Assembly: GCA_032871835.1 (NCBI GenBank)
Contig: CM065300.1
Span: 6,157,768 to 6,221,767 of the forward strand
Source: Dipteronia dyeriana
Lineage: Eukaryota > Streptophyta > Magnoliopsida > Sapindales > Sapindaceae
DNA length: 64,000 bases
Direction of reading: 5' to 3'
Part shown: in pieces, positions 24,917 to 33,765 of the stretch
Numbering within the stretch: the first letter of the stretch is position 1
Layout: each line of letters begins with the position of its first letter
The notes under the pieces: model-generated
The model's database searches: none
The model's input: the letters and a program-made list of their open reading frames with translations, nothing else
Told to the model about the DNA's origin: nothing
Program-made: the position numbers and the translations under genes

Positions 24917-25936
24917 CTACCCTTTCTTTTGTGTGTAAGTTCCCCATCCCCTTTTATGATGTTTGTTCTTTTTGTAACTTTGCAATACTTTGGGAAACTT
25001 CTTTCTCTTGGAAACTGGTATTTTGTCGAAACCGAATTGTTCACACCATGATCCTAATTCCTTTATAGTTGTTAGTTTCTGGTGTTTAAGTTGGCTTGAG
25101 TCTGAGATCATTGCAAAGTTCCAGGCAACTACATTAATGGTGGCAATGATTTCACCATAAGTTCAGTCATTCAGGTCCATTTGGGACCAGTCTGACCAAC
25201 CCATTTGTCTAACCATTTCGTCTCTAACTTTATTGGAAAAGAGTTTTGGTAATCCAGTAATAAACTTTTCTTTCCAATAAGAGTTAGCATTGTCAGGTCT
25301 TTGTAGAACTTTAGTTAAGAAAATGTCTTTATACCATTTGAAATCGCTAAGTTTTTTGCATTTTAAATTTTGAAGTTTTGAAAAGTCTTTTCCTTGGTTG
25401 ATGTTGGGGTTTCCTACGAAGTGCATTAGGATAGTGTAGCATAAGACATCTATCTCATCTGGTTCTGATGTAGTGGTGGTAGTTTGGGTTGAAGAAGATG
25501 GTACGAACGAAGCTGGATCAGTAGTGGGTCTCTTCGGTAATGTAGTGGTTATGGTTTTGGTATGGCTAATGATAGTACTCCTGGCATTTAGGCTCACGGT
25601 ATGAGTCCACCATCCAAATAGATGTCCTTCAAATCCAGTGGTTGAGGATGTGGCAGTGTCAGCGTGAGACATGTTTTGTTTCTTAATATAGATATACCCG
25701 ATTGTATGCATTTGTCTGAGGACAGTGATGATTTGGTATTTTGATAGGCCATCAATGTTAAATTGATAACAGGCATTACCAGTATAGGCACGGTAGGGAA
25801 CATGTTTTTCGTATTGTAGGTCAGGAGGTGTGGGTTTTGGGTAATAAGGTTTGATATTTTGGTAGTATTTGGTCTGGTTGTAACTGTCCGCCTTGCTATT
25901 AGAAGTTATCCTTTCGACCATGTTTTGGAAATCCAA
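24917..25936 (-). pseudogene. pararetrovirus coat-protein-like region
   Basis: Two stretches (25163-25936 and 24917-25111, separated by a stop at about 25160) resemble the capsid part of caulimovirid polyproteins: a GFEGHLFGWWTHTVS block (the capsid-core tryptophan motif), followed by a helix-rich segment and a basic tail leading to the zinc knuckle. The role in the virus family is capsid assembly. The frame is broken and ends about 10 nt before the next open stretch. Confidence 0.65.
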
Positions 25937-25945
25937 GGTTTCTTC

Positions 25946-26950
25946 TCATTCTTCCTCACTGGAGGATTCTGGGATGTTTTTGTCAATGGTTTGGATATTC
26001 GGGTAATGGTTTGGTTCCTCTTTAGGTAGGTTTCTAAGTCTTTTCTCTAATGCCGTTAAAAGCTCTTTTTCATCAATGAGTTTGTCAAAGCATTTTTCAA
26101 TACCGGTATTATCTGGGAACAGAATAGGTCCAATATTTTGTTCGGGCATTTTTCCTTTTTCTTTTCTAGAACTTTTATGAGATGAGGTGGATGTTTCATA
26201 CGGGACGAAAACCTGTTGGGGAAGGGTTTCTTCCAAGGGGAAAATAGTGGTCTGGGAGAGGTTTAGGTCGATTTTTTCTAGTTGGTCTCCTATGGAATTT
26301 AGAAAGAAGTTGGTATAATTGTTTTGTCTCATAACCACTCCTATTTGATGTAAGGATGAAGGTGTGGTATTGGACAATTCTTCGTCTAATAGTATGAAAG
26401 GCGTGCATAGAGTGGTGTTAGTAGTACCCTCAATGTCATCGTTAGGCATTTGAATCTCGAAGTTTCTAGGAGGAGGATGGGTTTGTTTTTCTTCTCCTTT
26501 CTTGCTTTTATAAGTTCTTATCCTAGATCGGTCAATAACAAAACATTTTTGTTCGAGGTTTTTTCTATTTGTGTACCATTCAAAAATGGGTATTTTTTGG
26601 TTAAGGGATTCAATATTTTCTGTCCATCTTTTATAAAACTGTTTCCTCTTGTTTTTCGAGTAGTTTCTTTCGTATTTTTCTCTCAATTGCTGATTTTGGG
26701 GGGAATAGAAGTCAGCAATTAGGACATTAAAACTCATGCTAGATTTGGTATCTATAACGTTGATGAAACGGACAGGTGGTTCGGGGTCAATGTTCTCTGT
26801 CAGGACTTGTGAGGGAGTGGGTGAGGTTTGGCCTTGATCATAGGTGTGTATTGGTTGGGCTACTTGTTCAAGGGTTTTTTGAACATGGGCCACGTGTGTT
26901 GGGTTTTCTGGTTTGGGTCTGGGCCTTCTTCTTCTGGGGACTAAGTTGAT
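25946..26950 (-). pseudogene. pararetrovirus polyprotein, N-terminal fragment
   Basis: An open stretch of about 335 codons with basic proline/arginine-rich start, a lysine/arginine-rich region near the middle and a Ser/Glu-rich end (SSSEEE) just before a TGA and the coat-protein-like frame. The movement protein expected at the N-terminus of such polyproteins is not recognisable here and may have been lost when the element was cut at 26950. The frame enters from the neighbouring LTR sequence, so its apparent start codon is not meaningful. Confidence 0.6.
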
Positions 26951-27182
26951 AACTAGCAACAAAAAAATGCAGAGAGAATAAAGAGAGATCGAGAGCTTGT
27001 ATACATATTTTCATAGTGGATTTTGGCTTGGTTGATCCTTCAACCACCTGTGGACGTTTCTCTGATCATCGGAGTTTTACCACGTAAAACTTGTGTCTTC
27101 GTTACTCTATATAAATCTCTTTTCTCTTTGAATTCATTGCCGAAATCCAATCATTGTTGGCACAATCCAAAAATTAACGTCA
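26951..27182 (+). repeat. Tat element 5' LTR remnant (3' end only)
   Basis: Contains the R/U5 end of the LTR and finishes ...AATTAACGTCA. It aligns gap-free to 37880-38111. Everything upstream of 26951 is pararetrovirus sequence, so U3 and the LTR start are lost. Confidence 0.9.
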
Positions 27183-27187
27183 AAAAT

Positions 27188-27220
27188 TGGCGCTATGAGG
27201 GGTTTGAACCTCCGATCTTG
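27188..27220 (+). promoter_or_regulatory. primer-binding site of the Tat element
   Basis: Five bases after the LTR end comes TGGCGCTATGAGGGG, a TGG-initiated sequence complementary to a CCA-ending tRNA. The complement continues into a T-arm-like GGTTCAAACCCC, so similarity to a tRNA 3' end may extend over about 30 nt. The tRNA identity is not resolved. Confidence 0.65.
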
Positions 27221-27229
27221 TTAAAAGCG

Positions 27230-28975
27230 ATGGCAGGAAGCAGAAGCAGTTCAGGGAATGGCTAAAAATCACCAGGCGATTTCCATGTTGGCAACACCTC
27301 ACGAGATCCTGCAGCAAACACAGAGAACCAGCCTGCGCGTCCGGCAGGGATCCAGCAAGTTCCTCCAACCAACAAAGATATGACGCTGCGTTTCCAATAG
27401 GCATTACAGCAATTGGTGGCAGACACAGCAAGAGAAGGGGTTGATCTATTGGCTACAGGGGCACATACTCCCAATCCTCCACCTGCAAGTCTCCGTTCGG
27501 TGGTGGTCGGGCCCAGAACAATTCTACCGGAAACCAGAAGGAATTCTTCCCCAATCAGCCCGGCTGGACAAAAAACACCTGAAGAACAATCTCACCAGAG
27601 GTCGGACCACAACCAAACAATACGTGCCAGGCCCCGCAAATACGACCGGCGCAGAGGTCGGTCTTCATCTGAAGACAGTGATCAACACCATCACAAACGC
27701 CGTCATGGAGTCACACCAGAAGTCCGGCATCAGAGCGAAGAGTCAGAGGAAAGAATGACGATAACCCAGCGGTTTAACCACCGAGGAAGCCCGATGGTAA
27801 ATAGAGATGTTACAATCTAGAGCTTAACTTGAGAAGTCGAGAATAACATGGGTCAAACGGAAGTGCTGGTCAAACGTTATGGCTATAACGATCTATCCGA
27901 CGACGACTCTGATAGTCCATTCACCAAGGAAATTTTACGGACCCCTTTCCCAGAAAGATTCAGGATGCCACATGTGGAGCAATTCAAAAAAGATACAGAT
28001 CCAAAGGAGTACGTTAGACGCTATAAAAGTGCCATGGCTCAATACGCCCGTAGTGACCCCCTACTGTGTCTCAACTTTCCACAAACAATAGGAGACACAG
28101 GGTCAAGATGGTTCGAGAGACTACCCACAGCAAGGATCAAAAATTTCAGCGAACTAAGCAGGAGTTTCTCAAGGCAGTTTCTGAGCAATGTTCACAGGAA
28201 AAAGTCGGTGGCCTACCTCTCTCAAATAAAGCAGGGGAAGAACGAGTCATTGAAAAAATACTTAGGCCGATTCGGCCAAGCAGTATCAGAAATTGACAGT
28301 GCTAACGATGAAGTAATTATTGCTACCTTCACCAATAACTTGCAGAATGGACGACTGTCCTTTGATTTGAGAAGAGCACGACTGACAAGGTATACTGACA
28401 TGATGGATATGGCATGAGGATATGCGCTCACTGAAGAAGAAGAATTAGCTACATGGGGGAGCTATATGTATGGAGGAAAGCCTGAACAGAAGGATACTGA
28501 AACCAAAGGGCCGAATCAAAAGGGAAAACCAAAAGGGAACGTCAAGGAGAAAAACAAGGATGAGGGTAACGGGCCTAATGTCGAACGGTCCACAGAGAAA
28601 TACCGAGACAAATATACCAATTATACCCCTATTCGGGAAAAACAGGAAGAAATTTTAGCCATCTAGGAAGAGAAGAACATGGTACAAGAACCGCGGAGAC
28701 AATCTCAGTTCGCCCGGCAAGATACAACCAAGTATTGCAGATTTCATAAGGAAACCGGGCATGAGACTTCAAAATGTTACCAGCTCAGAGATTACATAGA
28801 GACTCTCATTCGGGAAGGGCATCTACAGGATATAGTCTTGAAAAAAGATGAGAAATCAGGAGCTAAGAAAGAAGTCAAAATTGATCACTCGGGACGAAAT
28901 CAAAAGGCCAGTCCTGAAGCCAATCAGGTAATACTTACGATTTTCGGAGGACCCTCAACTGGGAAGAGCAACTGA
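27230..28975 (+). pseudogene. Tat Gag (broken)
   Basis: The likely start ATG is at 27230-27232, but TAA follows after 11 codons. A hydrophilic, Arg/His-rich N-terminal part is readable at 27413-27820. The Gag core (retrotransposon gag domain) is at 27848-28417, with blocks such as DPKEYVRRYKSAM, GSRWFERLP and FSRQFLSN. A linker follows at 28466-28666. The zinc-binding segment YCRFHKETGHETSKCYQL lies at 28679-28975. Four stops or frameshifts separate these parts. Gag would form the virus-like particle. Confidence 0.88.
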
Positions 28976-29056
28976 GAAAGAACTTAGGAAATCAGAGAAG
29001 CAATAGAGGCAAGGAATAATTTTGACGTAAACTCAGTTGAGCCAGACCCGAAAAGG

Positions 29057-29920
29057 GTGAAGGAAGGCTGGGACCCGATAGTCTTTACAGAAGCAGATTC
29101 TCATGGCGTCGACGTTCGACCTAATGACGCTCTAGTGATAAGCGTCCAGATTGGCCATAGGGAAGTACGGAGAATTCTGATAGATAATGAAAGTTCAGCA
29201 GACATCCTAAGCGTGACCGTATACGACCAGTTAAGACTAGACCGAAAAGATCTACTACCTTTCCATACTCCGTTAAGAGGGTTTGGAGGGGTAGAGGTCG
29301 GGTCACTAGGGACGGTAAAATTATCCGTAAAAATTGGAACGGCTCCATGCCAGAGAACTGTCCTGCTCGACTTCGTGGTAGTTGACCTGGACAATTGGGT
29401 GTATAATGCATTATTAGGTCGGCCATTCCTGAATAAAACAAAGACTGTGACAACCACTTATGCATTAATGAGCAAGTTCCCGACAGAGCAAGGGGTTGGG
29501 ATAGTCAAGGGATCCCAAGAGATGGCCCGAAGAGCGAACATGTCGGTATACAAAGACAAGCATGATACTGAACAAGTATGCACTATAACAGATCAGTCTA
29601 AAGAGCCATTGTCATTCGAGCTGGACCCAAGGGAGGACTCGAATGAGTCCAAAACAGAATCGATTGAAGTAGTGCTGAAAGAAGACGAACCAGATAAGAA
29701 AATCAAGATCGGGGCTAACTTGGATGGAAAAGTCAAGCAAGACCTAACCAATCTTCTTAGAGAGTACAAAGATGTGTTCGCTTGGAGTCATAAAGATATG
29801 GTCGGAATAGATGCTCGAGTGATATCCCACCACCTCGCAGTTGATCCGAATGAAAAACCAGTAGTACAAAGAGGAGATCGTTCAACCCTGAAAGGAGTTG
29901 AGCAATCAAACAAGAGGTAG
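29057..29920 (+). pseudogene. Tat aspartic protease and RT N-terminal linker, active site altered
   Basis: An 287-codon open stretch begins with the Tat protease. The segment RILIDNESSADIL (about 29170-29210) is the active-site block; the third position of the expected D-x-G is Glu rather than Gly. The NALLGRPFL block near 29405-29430 closes the domain. The rest is the linker leading to RT, with EYKDVFAWSHKDM and a broken NEKPVVQR segment before a frameshift near 29885. The Gly-to-Glu change would probably abolish proteolysis. Confidence 0.85.
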
Positions 29921-29929
29921 AAAAGCTAC

Positions 29930-30680
29930 TCGCAACCGGATCAATCAGGGAGGTTAGCTACCCCCAGTGGGTAGCTAACGTAGTGCTCGTCCAAAAGAAA
30001 AATGGACAATGGAGGATGTGCGTAGATTTTACAGATCTAAACAAGGCATGCCCAAAGGATAGCTTCCCACTTCCAAGGATATACCAGTTGGTGGATGCAA
30101 CATCAGGTCACGAGTTGCTCAGCTTCATGGATGCCTACTCGGGATACAATCAGATCAGGATGAGCAAAGCTGATGAAGAAAAGACAGCCTTTACAACGGA
30201 CCAGGGTTTATATTGTTACACGGTAATGCCATTTGGTTTGAAGAATGCAAATGCTACATATTAAAGGTTGGTCAACATAATCTTCGCTCGACAAATAGGA
30301 AGGAATATGAAAGTCTAGATTGATGACATGCTGACTAAAAGTGTCTCGGCAGATGAGCATGCTCGGGACCTCTGAGAGACATTCGATATCTTAAGAAGAT
30401 ATCAGATGAAATTAAACCCGAACAAATGTTTATTTGGAGTCCCTTCAGGGAGGTTCCTATGTTTTCAAGTCCACCAAAGAGGAATCGAAGTTAATCACGA
30501 GAAGATCCAGGCCTTACAAAAAATGACCTCACCCAAAACATTGAAAGAAGTAAAGCGCTTAACAGGGTGCTTAGCCTCATTAGGAAGATTCATCTCAAGG
30601 GCTACGGACAGGTGCACACCCTTTTTCAAGATAATCAAAAAAAGGAAAGGACTCGAGTGGAATGAAGAATGCAAGTAAGC
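29930..30680 (+). pseudogene. Tat reverse transcriptase (broken)
   Basis: RT motifs in order: WVANVVLVQKKNGQWRMCVDF, LNKACPKDSFPLPRI, LLSFMDAYSGYNQI and YCYTVMPFGLKNANATY. A TAA at about 30262 breaks the frame, and TAG at 30316-30318 falls exactly at the tyrosine of the YxDD box, leaving IDDML behind it. The connection region PKTLKEVKRLTGCLASLGRFIS lies near 30535-30600. This copy cannot make RT. Confidence 0.93.
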
Positions 30681-31106
30681 ATTCTTAAAAATAAAAGAGT
30701 ATCTGGGACAGGCACCAGTTAGCCGTAAAAAGGGGAAATACTACAGTTGTATCTGTCAATAACCGAGCTCGCAGCGAGTTCAGTCTTAGTCAGAACAGAA
30801 GACGGAGTGCAGAAACCAGTGTACTACACCAGCAAGGCACTCTTACCGGCTGAAACCAGGTACTCACAGGCAGAGAAGATGGCCTTAGCATTGATCTCAA
30901 CATCAAAGAAGCTGAGACCATACTTTCAGGCCCATATAGTCCAGGTTCTCACAAGTTGCCCATTAAGGCAAATTTTACAAAAGCCAGAAGTATCAGGCAG
31001 ACTTACCAAATGGGCAATCGAGATAAGTGAATTCGATATTCATTATGTCCCCAGAACCTCCCTCAAAGGACAAGCTGTGGCAGACTTCATAGCTGAGTTC
31101 ACATAA
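30681..31106 (+). pseudogene. Tat RNase H (first, Gypsy type)
   Basis: Follows RT after a stop at 30676-30678. Blocks include VYYTSKALLPAETRYSQAEK, CPLRQILQKPEVSGRLTKWA and FDIHYVPRTSLKGQAVADF, the standard Gypsy RNase H and its exit. The catalytic N-terminal Asp segment lies in the frame-broken part near 30740. TAA at 31104-31106 ends the stretch before the second RNase H. Confidence 0.88.
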
Positions 31107-31129
31107 CCGAACTTGGAAGCAAAAAGGCT

Positions 31130-31443
31130 GTTGGATAAAAATTTCCCATGGAAACTATATGTTGATGGTTCTTCAAACACTCATGACAGTGGGGCAGGAT
31201 CGTAGTTCATACCCCAGAAGGAGATGATGTCGAATCTTCATGAGATTTGATTTCAAAACAACCAATAATCAAGCCGAGTACGAGGCACTGTTAGCTGGAC
31301 TCAAAGTCTGCATAGCTCTCGGGGCAGATGAAGTTGAGATATTCAGCGATTCACAGGTAGTTGTCAACCAGGTTATGGACGAGTACCAGGCCAAAGATGA
31401 AGGTATGAGAGCCTACCGTAACATCGTAAAACAGCTCATCTAA
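31130..31443 (+). pseudogene. Tat second (archaeal-type) RNase H, aRNH
   Basis: After the first RNase H comes WKLYVDGSSNTHDSGAGS (about 31140-31200), then NNQAEYEALLAGLK and FSDSQVVVNQV: the D-E-D catalytic signature blocks of an archaeal-type RNase H. Plant Tat elements acquired this extra domain, so it is diagnostic. A stop at about 31204 and a frameshift interrupt it. Confidence 0.88.
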
Positions 31444-31779
31444 AAGTTCAAGGAATACAAGATCGCTCAGATCCCTAGGGAAGAGATTGAAAAGGCTGCC
31501 GCATTGTCTAAATTAGCGTCAGCAACGACCACAATTAGACCAAGGACCATTCCGGTTGCACACCTCCTTAAACCGAGTACAGCTGAACCGAAGCATTTAG
31601 AAATTTTAGAAGTCCAAACGCCGCAAGACGGTTGGATGGTCCAGCTGAGAAGGTTTCTGGAAGAAGGTGTGCTCCCGGAAGATCCGGTACTAGCAAAACG
31701 TATCAGGTTTCGGTAGGCAAGGTACGCCATGATCGGAGGAGAATTATACAGAAGGGGATTTTCCCGAGCCCTCCAGAGA

Positions 31780-32902
31780 TGTGTACCGGAAGGAGATACG
31801 CATCGAATACTCTAAGAGATCCACGGAGGAGTTTGCGGAAACCACACTGGGGGTAGGAGTCTGGCACATAAGGTGCTCAGGCAAGGCTATTACTGGTCTA
31901 TGCTTTTCTCAGATGCACAGCGGTGGTCGGAAAGTTGCAATACTTGTCAGAGGATTGCCATCGATATCCGACAGCCCCCGAAAAAGCTCAGAAACCTCAC
32001 TGCCCCCGAAAAAGCTCAGAAACCTCACTGCCCCATGGCCATTCGCCATGTGGGGCATAGACCTGATTGGCCCAATGCCAGCTGGGACAGGGGGTGGAGC
32101 AAAGCACACCATAGTGGCTGTCGATTACTTTACAAAATAGGCAGAAGCTGAAGCACTAGTGCATATCACAGAAGTTAACACCACAATTTTTTTAAAAATG
32201 AACATACTTTATAGGTTTGGAGTTCCAGACACTATAATCACCGACAATGGCACCCAGTTTGATAACCTAAAGTTCAGATAGTTGTGTGAGAAATATCAGA
32301 TTGCCAACTACTATGCGACACCAGCTCATCCTCAAACAAACGGGCAGGCCGAAGCAGTAAATAAAATTATCAAGCACACCATTAAAGCGAAATTGGATGC
32401 CAAAAAAGGAAGATGGGTTGAAAAGCTTCCTGAAGTATTATGGGTATACCGGACGACAACAAGGACTTCAACAGGAGAAACTCCGTTCACCTTAGCGTTC
32501 GGAACAGAAGCTGTCATCCCCGTGGAAACATCGTATGGGTCCTCCCGGGTCAAGTTATACAAAGAAGAGCAAATTATTGATATGCTGCTACTACAAAGTT
32601 TGAATGAGCTAGAATAAAAAAAGGAGAAGTCCTGAATAAGAAATATAGCATATCAACAAAGAGTGGCTCGCCCCTACAATTCTCATGTTCGGATCCGAAA
32701 ATTCCAGCTTGGAGACCTAGTACTCAGGAGGGTCTCACTAAATACGAAAAATAAAGCTGCAGGTTCCCTGACAGATAAATGGGAGGGCCCATACAAGGTC
32801 GAAGGAATAGCTAGCCATGGAGCGTATTGGATTGCACGACCCAACGGAGAAGTTTTACCCCGACCATGCAACGCTCAATGCCTAAAGATTTTGTATCTTT
32901 AA
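31780..32902 (+). pseudogene. Tat integrase (broken)
   Basis: The HHCC zinc-binding part is readable near 31820-31960 (GNHTGGRSLAHKVLRQGYYW ... SCNTCQRIA). A 28-bp tandem duplication at 31979-32034 shifts the frame. The DDE core is seen as GIDLIGPMPAG, then TDNGTQF (about 32240) and HPQTNGQAEAVNKII (about 32325-32370), with a TAG at about 32139 and another at about 32279. The C-terminal domain ends GEVLPRPCNAQCLKILYL, TAA at 32900-32902. No chromodomain is present, as expected for Tat. Confidence 0.92.
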
Positions 32903-33430
32903 ATTGTTTTTCCTTTCTTGTTTTCTTAGTCAGGACTATTAATTACGATAAATGTTTGCTAAATAATTTGTGTTTAAATTTGCAGCAGTAAAAATAAGAA
33001 TTATTCGAAAATTCCGAAAAGAAACATATGATAAGAGCGTATGGAAGAGCATGATAATAAGAACATGCAAATAGAACACTCGGGGCCATCAAATCCCGAA
33101 AGGGCAGAGAAGCTCGAAGGAGCATGACAGCCGAGCAAGGTCAAACCGATCTTAGCAAAAGGCAAACCCGATGCACCAGATTTTGGAAAAATGCTCGGGA
33201 CGCTATCGGAAGAGATTCCGGTGAAATGCGTAGCTGTGTTGAGCAATCATAAAGAAAGCTCAACGATTCGACAAACCCTTGCGCATAAAAATTGGGTAGA
33301 CGTCCCTCGTATCGCGTTAAGGACTTGAACGTATGATCATGGTGAGCCTTGATGTAATGTTTGGGTAGCAACCGGGTATGAAACACAAGTATAAACTTGC
33401 CTGTTTTAAGATGACTCAGTTAATAATAAA

Positions 33431-33700
33431 GAGCCAGTTTAATAAGATACTTGGCAATTAAAGACATTCGGGTAACAACCGGTTTAATAAGATACTCAGT
33501 TAAGCCACCCAAACAGTCGAAGAGCCAGTTTAATAAGATACTTGGCAAGTAAAGACATTCGGGTAACAACCTGTTTAATAAGACACTCGGTTAAGTCACC
33601 CGAACGTCGAAGAAATCGATTTTAATAAAAAACTCAAAGTTATCCGGGTAACAATCGGTTGATAAGACGATTGAGTTACCCGGACATAGCCATTAAAGTA
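33431..33700 (+). repeat. tandem repeats, about 91-bp period, in the Tat spacer
   Basis: Two good copies start GAGCCAGTTTAATAAGATACTTGGCAA at 33431 and 33522, each followed by ACATTCGGGTAACAACC and TTAATAAGA; a third, diverged copy begins near 33612. The array lies between the integrase end and the antisense ORF. The rest of 32903-33765 shows no coding potential on the plus strand. Confidence 0.8.
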
Positions 33701-33765
33701 CAGCACTCGGCAACAAGCAGCAATAAAAGGATAGAACAGAATTCTATTGCTCTTAAAAAGAATAT

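Larger units (their letters stand above)
20100..26950 (-). mobile_element. endogenous pararetrovirus (Caulimoviridae type, florendovirus-like layout)
   Basis: On the minus strand the order is: N-terminal polyprotein region, coat-protein-like region, CCHC zinc knuckle, aspartic protease, reverse transcriptase, RNase H, a downstream second ORF, then a TATA box and polyadenylation signal. There is no integrase and no pair of LTRs, which separates it from Gypsy elements. The RT blocks (for example SKSPWSCPAFYVQK and RLVINYKSLN) are of the caulimovirid kind. One long polyprotein followed by a separate 3' ORF of unknown function fits the florendovirus arrangement, but that genus call is inference. 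The copy is decayed: stops, frameshifts, a lost protease glycine and a nonsense codon at the RT active site. Its 5' end is missing at 26950. Confidence 0.85.

Noticed and set aside
20715..26950. Reading the pararetrovirus as a Ty3/Gypsy element
   Set aside because: No integrase and no LTR pair; RT and RNase H blocks are caulimovirid-like and a second ORF plus promoter follow the polyprotein.
27180..27474. Minus-strand frames across the Tat Gag start, and a tRNA gene at 27186-27220
   Set aside because: The frames are shadows of Gag on the other strand. The tRNA-like T arm is explained by the primer-binding site; there is no D or anticodon arm.
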